A stretch of 64,000 nt of DNA, taken from Dermatophagoides farinae (Eukaryota; Arthropoda; Arachnida; Sarcoptiformes; Pyroglyphidae). Below are positions 42,581 through 54,055 of this stretch, one piece after another. Where the stretch lies: the NCBI RefSeq assembly GCF_024713945.1, contig NC_134682.1, positions 4,751,001-4,815,000 of the forward strand, read 5' to 3'. The position numbers and the translations under genes were made by a program. The stretch's first letter is position 1, and each line of letters begins with the position of its first letter. The notes under the pieces were generated by a model, which was not told the DNA's origin, searched no databases, and saw only the letters and a program-made list of their open reading frames with translations.

Positions 42581-45400
42581 TCGTGGAACGACCGCTGCTA
42601 TGCACAGAGAATTCTTAAATTTTCAGTCACACACACACGTGTCTCTTCATACACGCGACAGTATTGATCCATTTTTCAAATGAAAAAAAAGAAGGGATAT
42701 AATTGCCGAAAACAATCATTTGTGGTCATTTTTCCAATGAAAAACAACATTTTTTTTCCCATTTATTCTCTTCATTCATTCATCATCAAAAATCATTATC
42801 ATTTAAAAAATCATTTCTCTCTGTTGTGTGCAATTGTCAACTATTTAATTCAGAATCTTTTTTTCGTTGTTATTGTCAATTAAATTAGCAGAGAGTAAAA
42901 AAAAAATTCAATGTCACAAAACAGAAGAAAAAAAATTTTAAATAAAAAAAAGAAACTCATTTAATGATATAGTTCCAAAATAATAAAGGATTATTATCAT
43001 CATCATTATCATTATCATTATGAATGGCGAAGAGGCCTCAATTCATTCGCAACCAAATAGTGTTCTTTTTTAAAGCAAAAGTTTTTCTTTAAATTTCTCA
43101 ATTTCAATTTCTTGATTTGTCATTTCATTTTTGGAAAAATGTCCTGCGCGTGTGTGTATGTGTGTGTCAAACAAAAAGTAAAACACATGGCTTTTTTTTA
43201 TTAATTTGATTACAAATGTGTGTCCACCACCACCACCACCACCGCCACCATCATTATTCAAATGTGTTTTTTTTTTGTTGCACATGGATCACAACAAAAA
43301 AAAACACGTGTGTGTATGCGGTGGCGAAAAAAAAATCATTTTTCATGACAAAAAAAAATTTTTTTTTCCATTCCGTTTGATTCTTTCCCTTCATCGAATT
43401 CTTTTCAATAAATTCGTTACCATTGAATGACATTTGAATAAAATTTAGACAAGTGGAAAAAAAAACAAGACCACCATAATCGAAAAAAAAGACAAGAGTT
43501 CATTATGGTGCAAATGCATAAAATAAAAAAATCCAATTACATCAAAGCATGATAACCGTTTCATTGCACACACATATATTTAGCCTTTCGGGCAAATATA
43601 AAGTAACGAAATGGTGATGAGGCTAAATTTCTTAGCGTGTTTGTTGTTCTAATCCAGACAAACAACAAAGTTTGAAAACTCAAAAAAAAACTGTTGTTGA
43701 TAATGATTTTTTTTTTGAAAAACAAAAAAGTCAAAAAAAAAATTTTTATTTTACGTTAATCCAAAATGGATTGAGCCATATGATATGTGTGTGTGTGTGT
43801 GTGTGTGATTGCATTCGTTGCATACCATACACACACACACAAATCTTATCTACAAGCTTCTTATGATGACATTGCGATATATTCGAGAGTGTTTCGAATA
43901 TAAACAAACAAATTTGATTCAATTACTGAAATTTGTTTGTTATCAATTAATTTTATTCTAAAAAAAAATTTATAAATCCATTTTCATCATCATCATCATC
44001 ATCGTGTTCCAAATTTTTGTTTTGTTTTTGAACATTTTCATATTTGATTGCAATGATCATGATGATGATATTTTTATCATTCAAATGTATGCAAAGTGTG
44101 ATTGATTAATTTTTTTTGTTCTCAGTTCTGTTTTTCACCATGTTTGGCAATGAATTTTTTGCCTTTGTTTTTTGTTTTTACAGCAGAAACAAAAAAAAAT
44201 CTTTTTCTTCCAAAATACCAATCATTAACATTCGAACAACCATTCACATTCACCGTTGTTTCCTGTTTGATCAAACCAAAATTAAAATTATATATGGCAA
44301 TGTATGTGCGATGTACAATAATAATAATGTCAATCTGATATGATCATAATCATTATCATCATCATCATCATCATTTTATTGATCAAATTCAAATGCAAAT
44401 CCTTGAATGATTTTCCTTTTGATTGGTAATTTTGTAGTTCAATGAATGAATGAATGAATAAAATAGATCAATATACAAGCCAAATAATTGATACTAACAA
44501 GTAAATCAGATGACCATCATCATCAATGTGTGTATAAAAAATTGGAAAATTAAACAAAAAAAAAAACAAAAACATGCCCGAAAGTGAAAAAATAAAAAAT
44601 AAATGAAAAATTCAAGTACACACACACACACATTTCATTTGATCTGTTTTTTTTTCTCTATATTACAGTGAAGAAAATTGAAACTTTTCACCACCGCCAA
44701 AGGTTGTCAACAACAACAACAGCAGAAGCAGTAGAGATTATTGGAATCAAATTAGATCAGATTAGATGGAGCAAATGCAAAAAAAAATTGAACATCTTTT
44801 TCCATCATCATCATTATGGCAAATATTTGCAGTTTGAATCAAAAATTTTTTTTTCAGATTTTCAGTTGTTTATTGTTTGTTGCACCGATAATGATTGATT
44901 GAAAATTTATTATGAAAAAAAATAGACAGAGAGACAGAGAGAGAGAGAGAGAAAGCAAATGAAAGATTCATATTCATTTATTAATTATATCCATCCATCG
45001 ATCCAGTTGACTTTTAACATTTTGCTTTTCTTTATTTATTTATTTGGTGCATAAAAAATAAGCTCGAAAAGTTGAAAATGAAAGTTTTTTTTTCATTTTC
45101 ATTTTTAAAACGAGACAAAATGGAGTAAAAAAAAATAGATTAAATAATTTATAGAGCAAACAGAAAAAAAATGATGTAAAAAAATTACAACAAGGTCGTG
45201 ATGATTAATCGATTGAACCTAGAGATGTTGTTGTTGTTGTTGTTGTTAAAGTTGGAGGTGTTGGCCAGTTGTTGATTGGTCAACTAAACAAATGTGCATC
45301 ACAATTCACGTTCATTTGTACTATTAGTTGTCAATAATAATATAATAAATATTTTGTAAATAAATGTCAAATCAATTGAAATGAATTTGTTGTGTTTATG

Positions 45401-45432
<32 letters not shown>

Positions 45433-45537
45433 AAAAACAGCAATAATATTAACCCGGTGAGTACACATAATGATGATGGTCAGTGTGTGTGTGTGTGAAG
45501 AGATGCTCTTTTTTTTCCTAGTCTAATCTGAAAATCA

Positions 45538-45545
45538 TATAAAAA
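45538..45545 (+). promoter_or_regulatory. TATA box of CL-5
   Basis: TATAAAAA, 126 bp before the CL-5 start codon. Confidence 0.6.
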
Positions 45546-45670
45546 TTCGTAGTCCACTATGGATCCAGATCACATTAGCACAACACATCAGATTGATCTG
45601 ATCACTAAAAAGCATCTATTTTGAAATTTGAAAAATTTTCAACTGATAAAACAAAAAAAAAATCTCAACC

Positions 45671-46529
45671 ATGTTCAAAGTATGTGTGATTTTGTTTCAT
45701 CTGTTTTTTTTTTTTTTTTTTGTTTTGAAATTACGTGATTCTGGTGCTAATTTTTTTTTATTGGTTTTTTTTTGGTAAATAGATTTTCGTTATCGCTGCA
45801 TCAATTACCATGGCATATGGTAGCGGTTATGGAAGTATGGGTGGCAGTAGCAGTGGTGGTGGCGGCGGTGGTGCTGGTGGTTATGCCGCTCAAGCCATTA
45901 ATTTAGCTGTTAAATCTAGCCATAATGTTCAATATGTTGATGTTCCAACACAACGAATGTTCAAACCAATCAGTGTTGAAAGTATGTTTTGTCTGTCTAA
46001 TCAATCTAAAAATCACTAATCAATCAAATTTTTTTTTGTTTGTTTTTTTTTTGTTTTTATTCGAATCAATCAAGTCGGTGCTCAAGCCATTCCAATCAAT
46101 ATGATTTTCCGATCACAATCATCAGCATTGAATGTTAAACAACAACATCAAAGTGCTGCCGGTTCTCAACAAGAATCAAAATCGGAAGATGAACCACATA
46201 TATTGCGTCATACGGTTAAAAAACCAATTTATCAAATGATCAATGAAATCATTACACCATATCGCAAAATTACACAGGAAGTTAAACCAGTACAAGAAGA
46301 TATCCAAACAATTATTGCACGAATGTCCGGCGGTTCAAACATGGGTGGCGGATACAGTTCTGGCAGTTCAGGCAAAAGCGCTGGTTCCGGCATGAGTGGT
46401 GGTGCTGCTGCTGCTGCTGCTGGTGGTGATGCTGGTTACAGTATGTCTAGTGGTTCTGGTTCCAGTATGGGTGGTGGTGATGGTGGATACAGCAGTATGA
46501 CCATGAACAGCAATGGTGGTGGTTATTAA
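45671..46529 (+). CDS. CL-5: secreted Gly/Ser-rich cuticle-type protein
   Basis: Three coding exons: 45,671-45,679 (Met-Phe-Lys), 45,783-45,981 and 46,075-46,529, giving 220 residues. Signal peptide MFK plus IFVIAASITMAYG. The core reads LAVKSSHNVQYVDVP, IGAQAIPINMIFRSQSS, SEDEPHILRHTVKKP and EVKPVQEDIQTIIAR, nearly identical to CL-1 in its second half, and the phase-1 intron before the IGAQA block is at the same place. The N- and C-terminal low-complexity parts differ from CL-1 and are rich in Gly, Ser and Ala, so the core is conserved while the flanks are free to change. Confidence 0.85.
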
Positions 46530-47052
46530 TTGTCCTTTTTTTTGGATGAAAAAAATTTTTTTTTTTTTAAATTCTTAAACATCCACCTCAAATTTGATTC
46601 GAATGAGGCTAATTAATTGTTAATTAGTCAAACAATTTTTCGATTCAAAACAAACAAAATGAATTCGATTCATTATTTATTTATCCATTGTTCCTATTTA
46701 TTTATTTATTTATTTATCCATTGATTGTTGTTGTTATTTTTTTTTCATTATTTTTCATTCCTTATTGTTGTTGTTGTTATGCAAATATCAATTGAAATAA
46801 ACGATTTTCTTTTTCACTATACAATCCAGAATCAGAATGGAATGTGAAATAATAATGAAATTTTCCAATTTTCAGCTAATAATCACGAAAATCGAACATA
46901 TACAAAAATGGCCTGGCTATGAATATAGTATAAATAAATTTGACGACCAATTTATTTTTTTACAATCTAAATATTTTATTTTATTTTAATTTTTTTCCTG
47001 ATTTGGTTTGGTTGTTTTTGTTTACTCTTTAAAACATTATTATACTCTTAAA
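46530..47052. other. intergenic, CL-5 to Tail-A
   Basis: 3' flank of CL-5 with (TTTA)n and (GTT)n tracts, then the Tail-A promoter. From about 46,840 the sequence is similar to 49,105-49,260, upstream of Tail-B. Confidence 0.55.
46929..46936 (+). promoter_or_regulatory. TATA box of Tail-A
   Basis: TATAAATA within a block shared with the Tail-B upstream region, 117 bp before the Tail-A start codon. Confidence 0.55.
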
Positions 47053-48741
47053 ATGATGATTGATATAACAATTATGGCCAATAAACGAATATGGTTCAAA
47101 TGTTTGATGATGATCATCTTTTTCATGACGATTGTTGCAAATATTGTATTGGCTAATGATAAATCATTCATAGTGCGTGGTAATAATGTAACCGAATGGG
47201 ATTCTGTTCGATATCCATACAAATCCCTTTATGGTATATCCAAAAGATTAAAATGTGATGGATCGATTCATCAACAATTTAATGAATGTGAACGAACAGC
47301 ACATCATACGTGGCAAGTGACCATTGATGATTATGTGAGTTAATGGTTGAGATAATTTTTATGGTTATTATACAAATTATTCACTATATTTTTTGTCACT
47401 ATCAAAGTTTTATCAATCAAAAAAGTTTTGCTGTTTCATCTGGCAAACACTTGATTGTGAAAGAGATGTTGCTGCAAAATGTAGTGTTGATTATGCAAAG
47501 AAACTTGAAGCTAACGCTGAACAATCATACAAATCAATGTGCGATGGAGTTGGTTCAGCTCGTGATTCATGGACATGTTGGTTTACAGGTGAAAGAACGG
47601 ATACGATTCTTTGGATTATCGGAATTGTACTTCTTATCTTAGCGACCATCTGTGCATGCTTGGGAATTAGACTTTACAATAGTAATAAAACAAAGTAGGT
47701 GCTATTTTGTGTTCGTTTTATTTTACAATTTGAATCAATCTTTTTATATTCAATTTAATTTGAAAATTTTTTAGACCTGGATTGGAAAAAATTGGAAATC
47801 CAGAAAATTATAAAGAGGATGTTCGTTTATATTTGGAAACATTTGAGGCCAGAAATCCTAAATTTTCTGCCATATTGAAAGCAACAACTGCGAAGCAACC
47901 AGATGCCACTAAACTAACTCGTCCTAAAAGTTTCCATCATATGGAAAGACCAACGCCTGAAGGAGTTGCAGCTGGAATGGTGAGAAGAAAGGAAATTCTC
48001 GATCGTCCACCTACTTTACAACGTACTACCTCTGTAAAGCATCCAGATGTATCAATAAAACCAGTTCGTCCTAAAAGTTTTCATCATTCGGAAAGACCAA
48101 CGCCTGAAATCGTTGCCGCTGGAATGAGAAAACAAGATATCCTAGATCGTCCACCCACTTTACAACGTACTACATCTGTGCAGCAACCAGACACATCAAT
48201 AAAACCAATTCGTCCTAAAAGTTTTCATCATACTGAAAGACCAACGCCTGACGGCGTTGCCGCTGTAATGAAAAGACAGGAAATCTTCGATCGTCCACCC
48301 ACTTTACAACGTACCACATCTCTACAACAGCCAGATGCATCGCTAAAACCTTTGACACCAACTAAAAGTTTTCATCATACTGAAAGACCAACGCCTGACG
48401 GCGTTGCAGCTGGAGTAATGAGAAGACAGGAAATCTTCGATCGTCCAGCCACTTTACAGCGTACTACATCTTTACAACACCCAGATGCATCGATAAAACC
48501 ATTGAGTTCAAGTAAAAGTTTTCATCAACTTGAAAATCCAACGGCTGGCACCGTTGTCCCTGAACTAAATGCAACGAATCGACCACCAACTCCAGTAATG
48601 CCAACAACCGAAGGTGTAACAACAACCGTAACTCCCACGGCACCGCCATCAACATCGCCACTTACTGCAGATATCACATCGGCAATGACTAATGTAGATG
48701 AAATACAGAGATTGGTGCAACAATTGGATCATCTGAAATAA
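47053..48741 (+). CDS. Tail-A: single-pass membrane protein with Cys-rich ectodomain and repeat tail
   Basis: Three exons, 47,053-47,334, 47,408-47,694 and 47,775-48,741, joined in phases 0 and 2, give 511 residues. A signal peptide (IIFFMTIVANIVLA) is followed by a small ectodomain with eight Cys, including an adjacent CC pair in FCCFIWQTLDCERD, and one N-V-T glycosylation site. A helix (TILWIIGIVLLILATICACL) precedes a 320-residue cytoplasmic tail. The tail holds four clear and one degenerate repeat of 48-50 residues (47,920-48,570), each with KSFHH, ERPTP, DRPPTLQRTTS. The LQRTTS element looks like a basophilic kinase site. The last residues are a short amphipathic stretch (IQRLVQQLDHLK). 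I do not recognise the family. Met at 47,074 is an alternative start. It is paralogous to Tail-B. Confidence 0.82.
47920..48570 (+). repeat. coding tandem repeat in the Tail-A tail
   Basis: Repeat starts lie at about 47,920, 48,067, 48,211, 48,361 and 48,511, a spacing of 144-150 bp. Units 3 and 4 are closest to each other; the fifth fades after its KSFH start. Confidence 0.85.
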
Positions 48742-49092
48742 AAAAAATGACCATTCTGCTGATGATGAGCAACAATTGAAATTATTTTTGTTTTGATTTT
48801 TTATTGAAATTTTTATCGTTGTTGTTGAGATTTTTTTTTTCTTAAAACTTGAAATTAAAAAATGAATGATGTGGTGGTGTAAATAGAGCCAGCATGCGTT
48901 TTTTCTACTAAAATATCTATCAATTTGATTCATGTTTATGCCAAAAATTGAGCATTAGATCTGTGATTTATATTGTTGATTATTGATGAATAAATGTCAA
49001 CATTGATTGTTCATAAGACGAAATGATAAATAAATAAATGAAACTGGTGTTTAAAATACAAACTAATTAAAATGTCATTAATTTATCACGCT

Positions 49093-49102
49093 AGATGGCG
49101 TT
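49093..49102 (+). promoter_or_regulatory. AGATGGCGTT motif (CTCF-like), copy 4
   Basis: Plus-strand AGATGGCGTT right at the left border of the duplicated Tail-B promoter block; absent from the corresponding Tail-A site. Confidence 0.4.
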
Positions 49103-49207
49103 ACATATGATAAATGTTGAAACGAAATAAAACAAAAATAATGGAATTTTCCAATTTTAGCTAACAAAATCACGAAAATCGAATAAACAAGAATGGATTG
49201 AATATCG

Positions 49208-49215
49208 TGTAAATA
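49208..49215 (+). promoter_or_regulatory. degenerate TATA position of Tail-B
   Basis: TGTAAATA stands where Tail-A has TATAAATA, in an otherwise well matched block. The change should weaken TBP binding, so Tail-B may be expressed differently. Confidence 0.45.
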
Positions 49216-49299
49216 AATTTGACCACCAATTTTTTACGATCTTAATTTTTATTTTTTTTTTTGGTGTTGTTGTTTTATGTTATAATAATAACTCTTTTA

Positions 49300-52200
49300 A
49301 TGACCGGATTTTTGTTTATAGATAATGATGGCAAACAAATCTCTTCAATATTTTTGAGGATAGTCATCTTCTTCATGACGATTGTTGCAAATATTGTGTT
49401 GGCTGATAATAAATCATTCATAGTGCGAGGTAATAATGTAACCGAATGGCAATCTATACGATATGCATACAAATCCCCCTATGGTCTATCCAATAGATTA
49501 AAATGTGATGGATCGATTCATCAACAATTTAATGAATGTGAACGAACAGCACATCATACGTGGCAAGTGACCATTGATGATTATGTGAGTTAATGGTTGA
49601 GATAATTTTTATGGTTATTAACAAATTAATTACTATATTTTTTGTCACTATCATAGTTTTATCAATCAAAAAAGTTTTGCTGTTTCATCTGGCAAACACT
49701 TGATTGTGAAAGAGATGTTGCTGCAAAATGTAGTGTTGATTATGCAAAGAAACTTGAAGCTAACGCTGAACAATCATACAAATCAATGTGCGATGTAGTT
49801 GGTTCAGCTCGTGATTCATGGACATGTTGGTTTACAGGTGAAAGAACGGATACGATTCTTTGGATTATCGGAATTGTACTTCTTATCTTAGCGACCATCT
49901 GTGCATGCATGGGAATTAGACTTTACAATAGTAATAAAACAAAGTAGGTGCTATTTTGTGTTCGTTTTGTTTTACAATTTGAATCAATCTTTTTATATTC
50001 AATTTAATTTGAAAATTTCTTAGACCTGAAATGGAAATCCAAAAAATTGGAAAATCAACAGAAATGCATTTATCTATTGCAAATTATGCTGCCAATTTGA
50101 GACAGGTATCAGCATCTGATGCGCCAATAAAACAACCACAAACTCGAGGAAACCGATCATTTTTACTTCCCGATGGAGGTGGCTCCATAACGGATCCACC
50201 ATTGCCAAGTGGTGTTTCAAAAAATATCTCTTCATCTGCATCAAGAACACCGACTCCAGTAATGCGACCCGAAAGAGCAACAACTCCAGTAATGAAACCC
50301 AAAGGAGCAAGTGTTCCAAAGAATATCGCTTCATCTGCATCAAAAGCACCAACTCCAGTAATGAAACCCGAAGGAGCAAGTGTTCCAAAGAATATCCCTT
50401 CATCTGCATCAAAAGCACCAACTCCAGTAATGAAACCTGAAGGAGCAAGTGTTCCAAAGAATATCCCTTCATCTGCATCAAAAGCACCAACTCCAGTAAT
50501 GAAACCCGAAGGAGCAAGTGTTCCAAAGAATATCGCTTCATCTGCATCAAAAGCACCAACTCCAGTAATGAAACCCGAAGGAGCAAGTGTTCCAAAGAAT
50601 ATCCCTTCATCTGCATCAAAAGCACCAACTCCAGTAATGAAACCTGAAGGAGCAAGTGTTCCAAAGAATATCCCTTCATCCGCATCAAAAGCGCCAATTC
50701 CAGTAATGCAACCCGAAGGAACAAGTGTTCCAAAGAATATTCCATCATCTGCATCAAAAGCACCAATTCCAGTAATGCAACCCGAAGGAACAAGTGTTCC
50801 AAAGAATATTCCATCATCTGCATCAAAAGCACCAATTCCAGTAATGCAACCCGAAGGAACAAGTGTTCCAAAGAATATTCCATCATCTGCATCAAGTAAC
50901 ACCGCCGCTATACATGGTTTGGAAAATGTAAGTCCTAGTTCATCGGTTCATAGAGGAGGATATTCAAGCGGCACCCTGACCCCAGCTTCATCGAGAAATA
51001 GTTTTGGGTCAGATATTACTCAAGTGTTATCTCAACCAACAAACTCCAAAATTCAACGACATTCATCGCTACCTGATCTAAAATCGACACAACCAGCAAC
51101 AATTGAGCGATTGAGTAAGAGTCTTATTTCTGTTCAAGATCAACAAAGCCCCTTATCATCAGCCTCATCGACATCATCATATTTGTCGGCAAGTGATGGT
51201 TATGCTACCGATAGTTCTGGTTTGGTAATGATTGCAGGATCAAAGAAACCAAGATTTCAAGCAAACACAAGTTCCTCATCCGTTCTCGGGAGACAAATAG
51301 ATACACCATCATTGCAACAAACATCACCACCACCACCATCTCCAACAGCACCTGTTGGCAACGTCTTAGGTAATTATAATGGATTAATTAGAAAAGATCC
51401 CATAATTATTAATGTCTTTCTCTTACATCAAACGCATCGGCATCTTTTAACTCATCTGTACCATCAGAACAAATTCCTCAAATGGACGCACATACACCTA
51501 GAAAATTTGTTCTTCAGCCTCCCATTCGATTAGACCGCACTCAATCGGAAATAATTACAGGATCGAGACAAACATTATTGCCAAAAAGCGCAAGTTCACC
51601 ATCTATTTTCTATCCCGAAATGGACGCACCATCCCCAACAGCACCTGTTGGTAACGTTTTAGGTAATTATTATATTGATTAATGATCAATTAACCAAGAT
51701 TCCATGATTATAAATTTCTTTCTTTCATCTTACTTTCTTCCGTTTCATCGAACTCAACTCTTTACCACCAGATCAAATTCCTCAAATGGACACTCATACA
51801 CCGAGAAAATTTGTTCTTCAGCCTCCCATCCGATTAGACCGCACTCAGTCTCAAATAATTACAGGATCGAGACCAGCGATATTGCAAAAAAGCACGAGTT
51901 CACCATCTATTTTCTATCCCGAAATAGACGCACCATCATCATCAACATCAACAACACCGACCCCGGCAACATCTGTTGACAACATTTTAGGTAATTATTA
52001 TATTGATTAATGATCAATTAAACAAGATTCCATGATTATAAATTTCTTTCTTTCATCTTACTTTCTTCCGTTTCACCGAACTCAACTCTTTTCCACCAGA
52101 TCAAATTCCTCAAATGGACGCTCATACACCTAGAAAATTTGTTCTTCAGCCTCCCATCCAATTAGACCGCACTCAGTCTCAAATAATTACAGGATCGAGA

Positions 52201-53513
52201 CCAGCGATATTGCAAAAAAGCGCAAGTTCACCATCTATTTTCTATCCCGAAATGGACGCACCATCCCCAACAGCACCTGTTGGTAACGTTTTAGGTAATT
52301 ATTATATTGATTAATGATCAATTAACCAAGATTCCATGATTATAAATTTCTTTCTTTCATCTTACTTTCTTCCGTTTCATCGAACTCAACTCTTTACCAC
52401 CAGATCAAATTCCTCAAATGGACGCTCATACACCTAGAAAATTTGTTTTTCAGCCTCCCATCCGATTAGACCGCACTCAGTCGGAAATAATTACAGGATC
52501 GAGACAAGCGATATTGCAAAAAAGCACGAGTTCACCATCCATTTTCTATCCCGAACTAGACGTACCATCATCATCGACATCAACAACACCATCCCCGGCA
52601 ACATCTGTTGACAACATTTTAGGTAATTATTATATTGATTAATTTACCAATATTACATGATTATAGATTTCTTTCTTTCATTTTAAACTCATATGCATCT
52701 TTTAACTCATTTGTACCACCAGATCAAATTCCCCAAATGGACACTCATACAACTAGAAAATATGTTCTTCAACCTCCCATCCGTTTAGATCGCACTCAAT
52801 CGGAAATAATTACAGGATCGAGACAAACAATATTGCCAAAAAGCACAAGTTCACCATCCATTTTCTATCCAGAACTAGAAGCACCATCATCATCGACATC
52901 CACACCATCCCCGACACCATCTGTTGACAACGTTTCGGGTAATTTTCCATTAATTAATTAAGATTTCAAGATTATAAATGTCTTTTTTATCTCAGTCTCA
53001 TCATCTAGACCACTATCACCGGCACTATCTGAAACATCTGATATTCATCCAAGTATTGGATCGAATAAAGCATTAGCAACAACAGAACCAGTAAATTCAT
53101 CTATAGATGTCATTAAAGATGTTAATATAAGTCGTGGTCCAAGTTTTAAATCGGCAAAAAAAACAATTGAAAAAAAATTTGCATATGAACCTCGATCAAC
53201 TGTCGTTACTAATTTGGATAGTTTCGAAACAAGAAGACAATCGATCGCTGAGAAAATGACAACAATAGTGCGACATTTATTTTCGTTTTCTGGAACATCA
53301 TACACGAGACCAGTATCAAGATCAACCACTGCTATTTCACCTCAACCATCACCATCACCATCATCGTCGTCAACCTCGACATCATCGTCTTCAACCTCGA
53401 CACCATCGTCTTCAACCTCGATACCAGATATGACAGCAACAACGGATATGACACGAGTCATACAAGAATTGGATGCATTGAGTAAATTACGAAATTTAGA
53501 TTCAACACCATAA
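49300..53513 (+). CDS. Tail-B: single-pass membrane protein, long repeat- and cassette-built tail
   Basis: Nine exons by splice sites and frame: 49,300-49,584; 49,657-49,943; 50,024-51,369; 51,468-51,662; 51,772-51,990; 52,100-52,294; 52,404-52,622; 52,723-52,938; 52,996-53,513. Together they give 1,159 residues if all are used. Exons 1-2 repeat those of Tail-A almost unchanged: signal peptide, eight-Cys ectodomain, helix. The N-terminal leader before IFFMTIVANIVLA is less certain because the frame differs from Tail-A there. Exon 3 codes nine to ten 23-residue repeats (KNIPSSASKAPTPVMKPEG) and a Ser-rich part. Exons 4-8 are repeats of one cassette, all phase 1 at both ends. The last exon is Ser/Thr/Pro-rich and ends with IQELDALSKL, like the Tail-A tip. 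I do not recognise the family; the tail may be a scaffold for cytoplasmic partners. Confidence 0.78.
50220..50895 (+). repeat. 69-bp coding minisatellite in Tail-B exon 3
   Basis: About nine full units and one partial unit, each 69 bp (23 codons). Units of two subtypes (…TPVMKPEGASVP and …IPVMQPEGTSVP) are grouped, the last three being almost identical, which points to recent unequal exchange. Long open frames on the minus strand here are side effects of the 3n period. Confidence 0.9.
51468..52938 (+). repeat. tandem array of five symmetric cassette exons in Tail-B
   Basis: Five exon-plus-intron units with exon lengths 195, 219, 195, 219 and 216 bp, all divisible by three and bounded by phase-1 introns. 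Introns 4, 5 and 6 are each 109 bp and almost identical. Every cassette starts (D/E)QIPQMD, then HTPRKFVLQPP, LDRTQS, IITGSR, SSPSIFYPE, and ends SVDNILG or PVGNVLG. The 195/219 alternation implies duplication of a two-exon block. Confidence 0.88.
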
Positions 53514-54055
53514 TATAATTTATTATTGCGAAAATTGAAAAAATAGATACGAATAACCAATAATTGTTTTATATTTTTTTTCTATTTTTATAATTCATTT
53601 CAATGTTATCGATTTGACCAAATTTATATCTGAATTTCAAAGATAGATTTTGTCATGACATGATTTTCATGTCAAGCAGTGTGGCAACAACGATATTATT
53701 ATTTTCTGCCACTTTTTTTTGTGGAAAATTTCACTTTTATCTTAAAAAAAAAAATAAAAATGTACATTTTTTGTAATTTAAAAATTTTTCTTGTTATCTA
53801 CTATATAATTTTATTATTCTTCTTGTCATTTCTTTTTTCGTATTTAAATAAATAAATAAATAAATAATTATCTGTGGGATTGAAAGAGATATGGTTGAGA
53901 GAGAGAGAGAGAGAGAGAAAATGGATTTGGCATTTCAATCGATTTTTTTCTTGGTTCTTCACAGGTTATTGTAGCCATATCCACCATCGTTTCGGATTTT
54001 TTTTTCAAAAAAAAAACTACAGCTACCATTTTGAATGGTTTACTACAATTATTAT
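53514..54055. other. gene-free stretch, Tail-B to CL-6
   Basis: 3' flanks of two converging genes, with (AAAT)n (53,848-53,866) and (GA)n (53,896-53,918). The last 100 bp resemble the 3' flank of CL-7. No gene. Confidence 0.5.

Larger units (their letters stand above)
42444..45670. other. 3.2-kb gene-poor stretch, CL-4 to CL-5 (head to head)
   Basis: A divergent promoter region: CL-4 reads left and CL-5 reads right. Its TATA boxes are listed apart. In between are (CCA)n (43,225-43,251), (GT)n (43,788-43,807), (CAT)n (43,987-44,003), (GA)n (44,929-44,953) and (CAA)n (45,402-45,432) tracts. No gene or RNA is recognisable. Confidence 0.5.
48742..49299. other. intergenic, Tail-A to Tail-B
   Basis: 558 bp. 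A CTCF-like motif lies at 49,093-49,102; from there on the sequence is a diverged copy of the Tail-A promoter region. No gene. Confidence 0.55.

Noticed and set aside
43021-43065. A short coding-like segment on the minus strand ending LVANELRPLRHS
   Set aside because: Only about 15 codons, no acceptor of quality and no stop-to-exon logic beyond chance.
50074-50902. Two long minus-strand open frames (about 270 codons) across Tail-B exon 3
   Set aside because: They exist only because the 69-bp repeat is a multiple of three; the plus strand has splice-consistent coding continuity with both neighbours.
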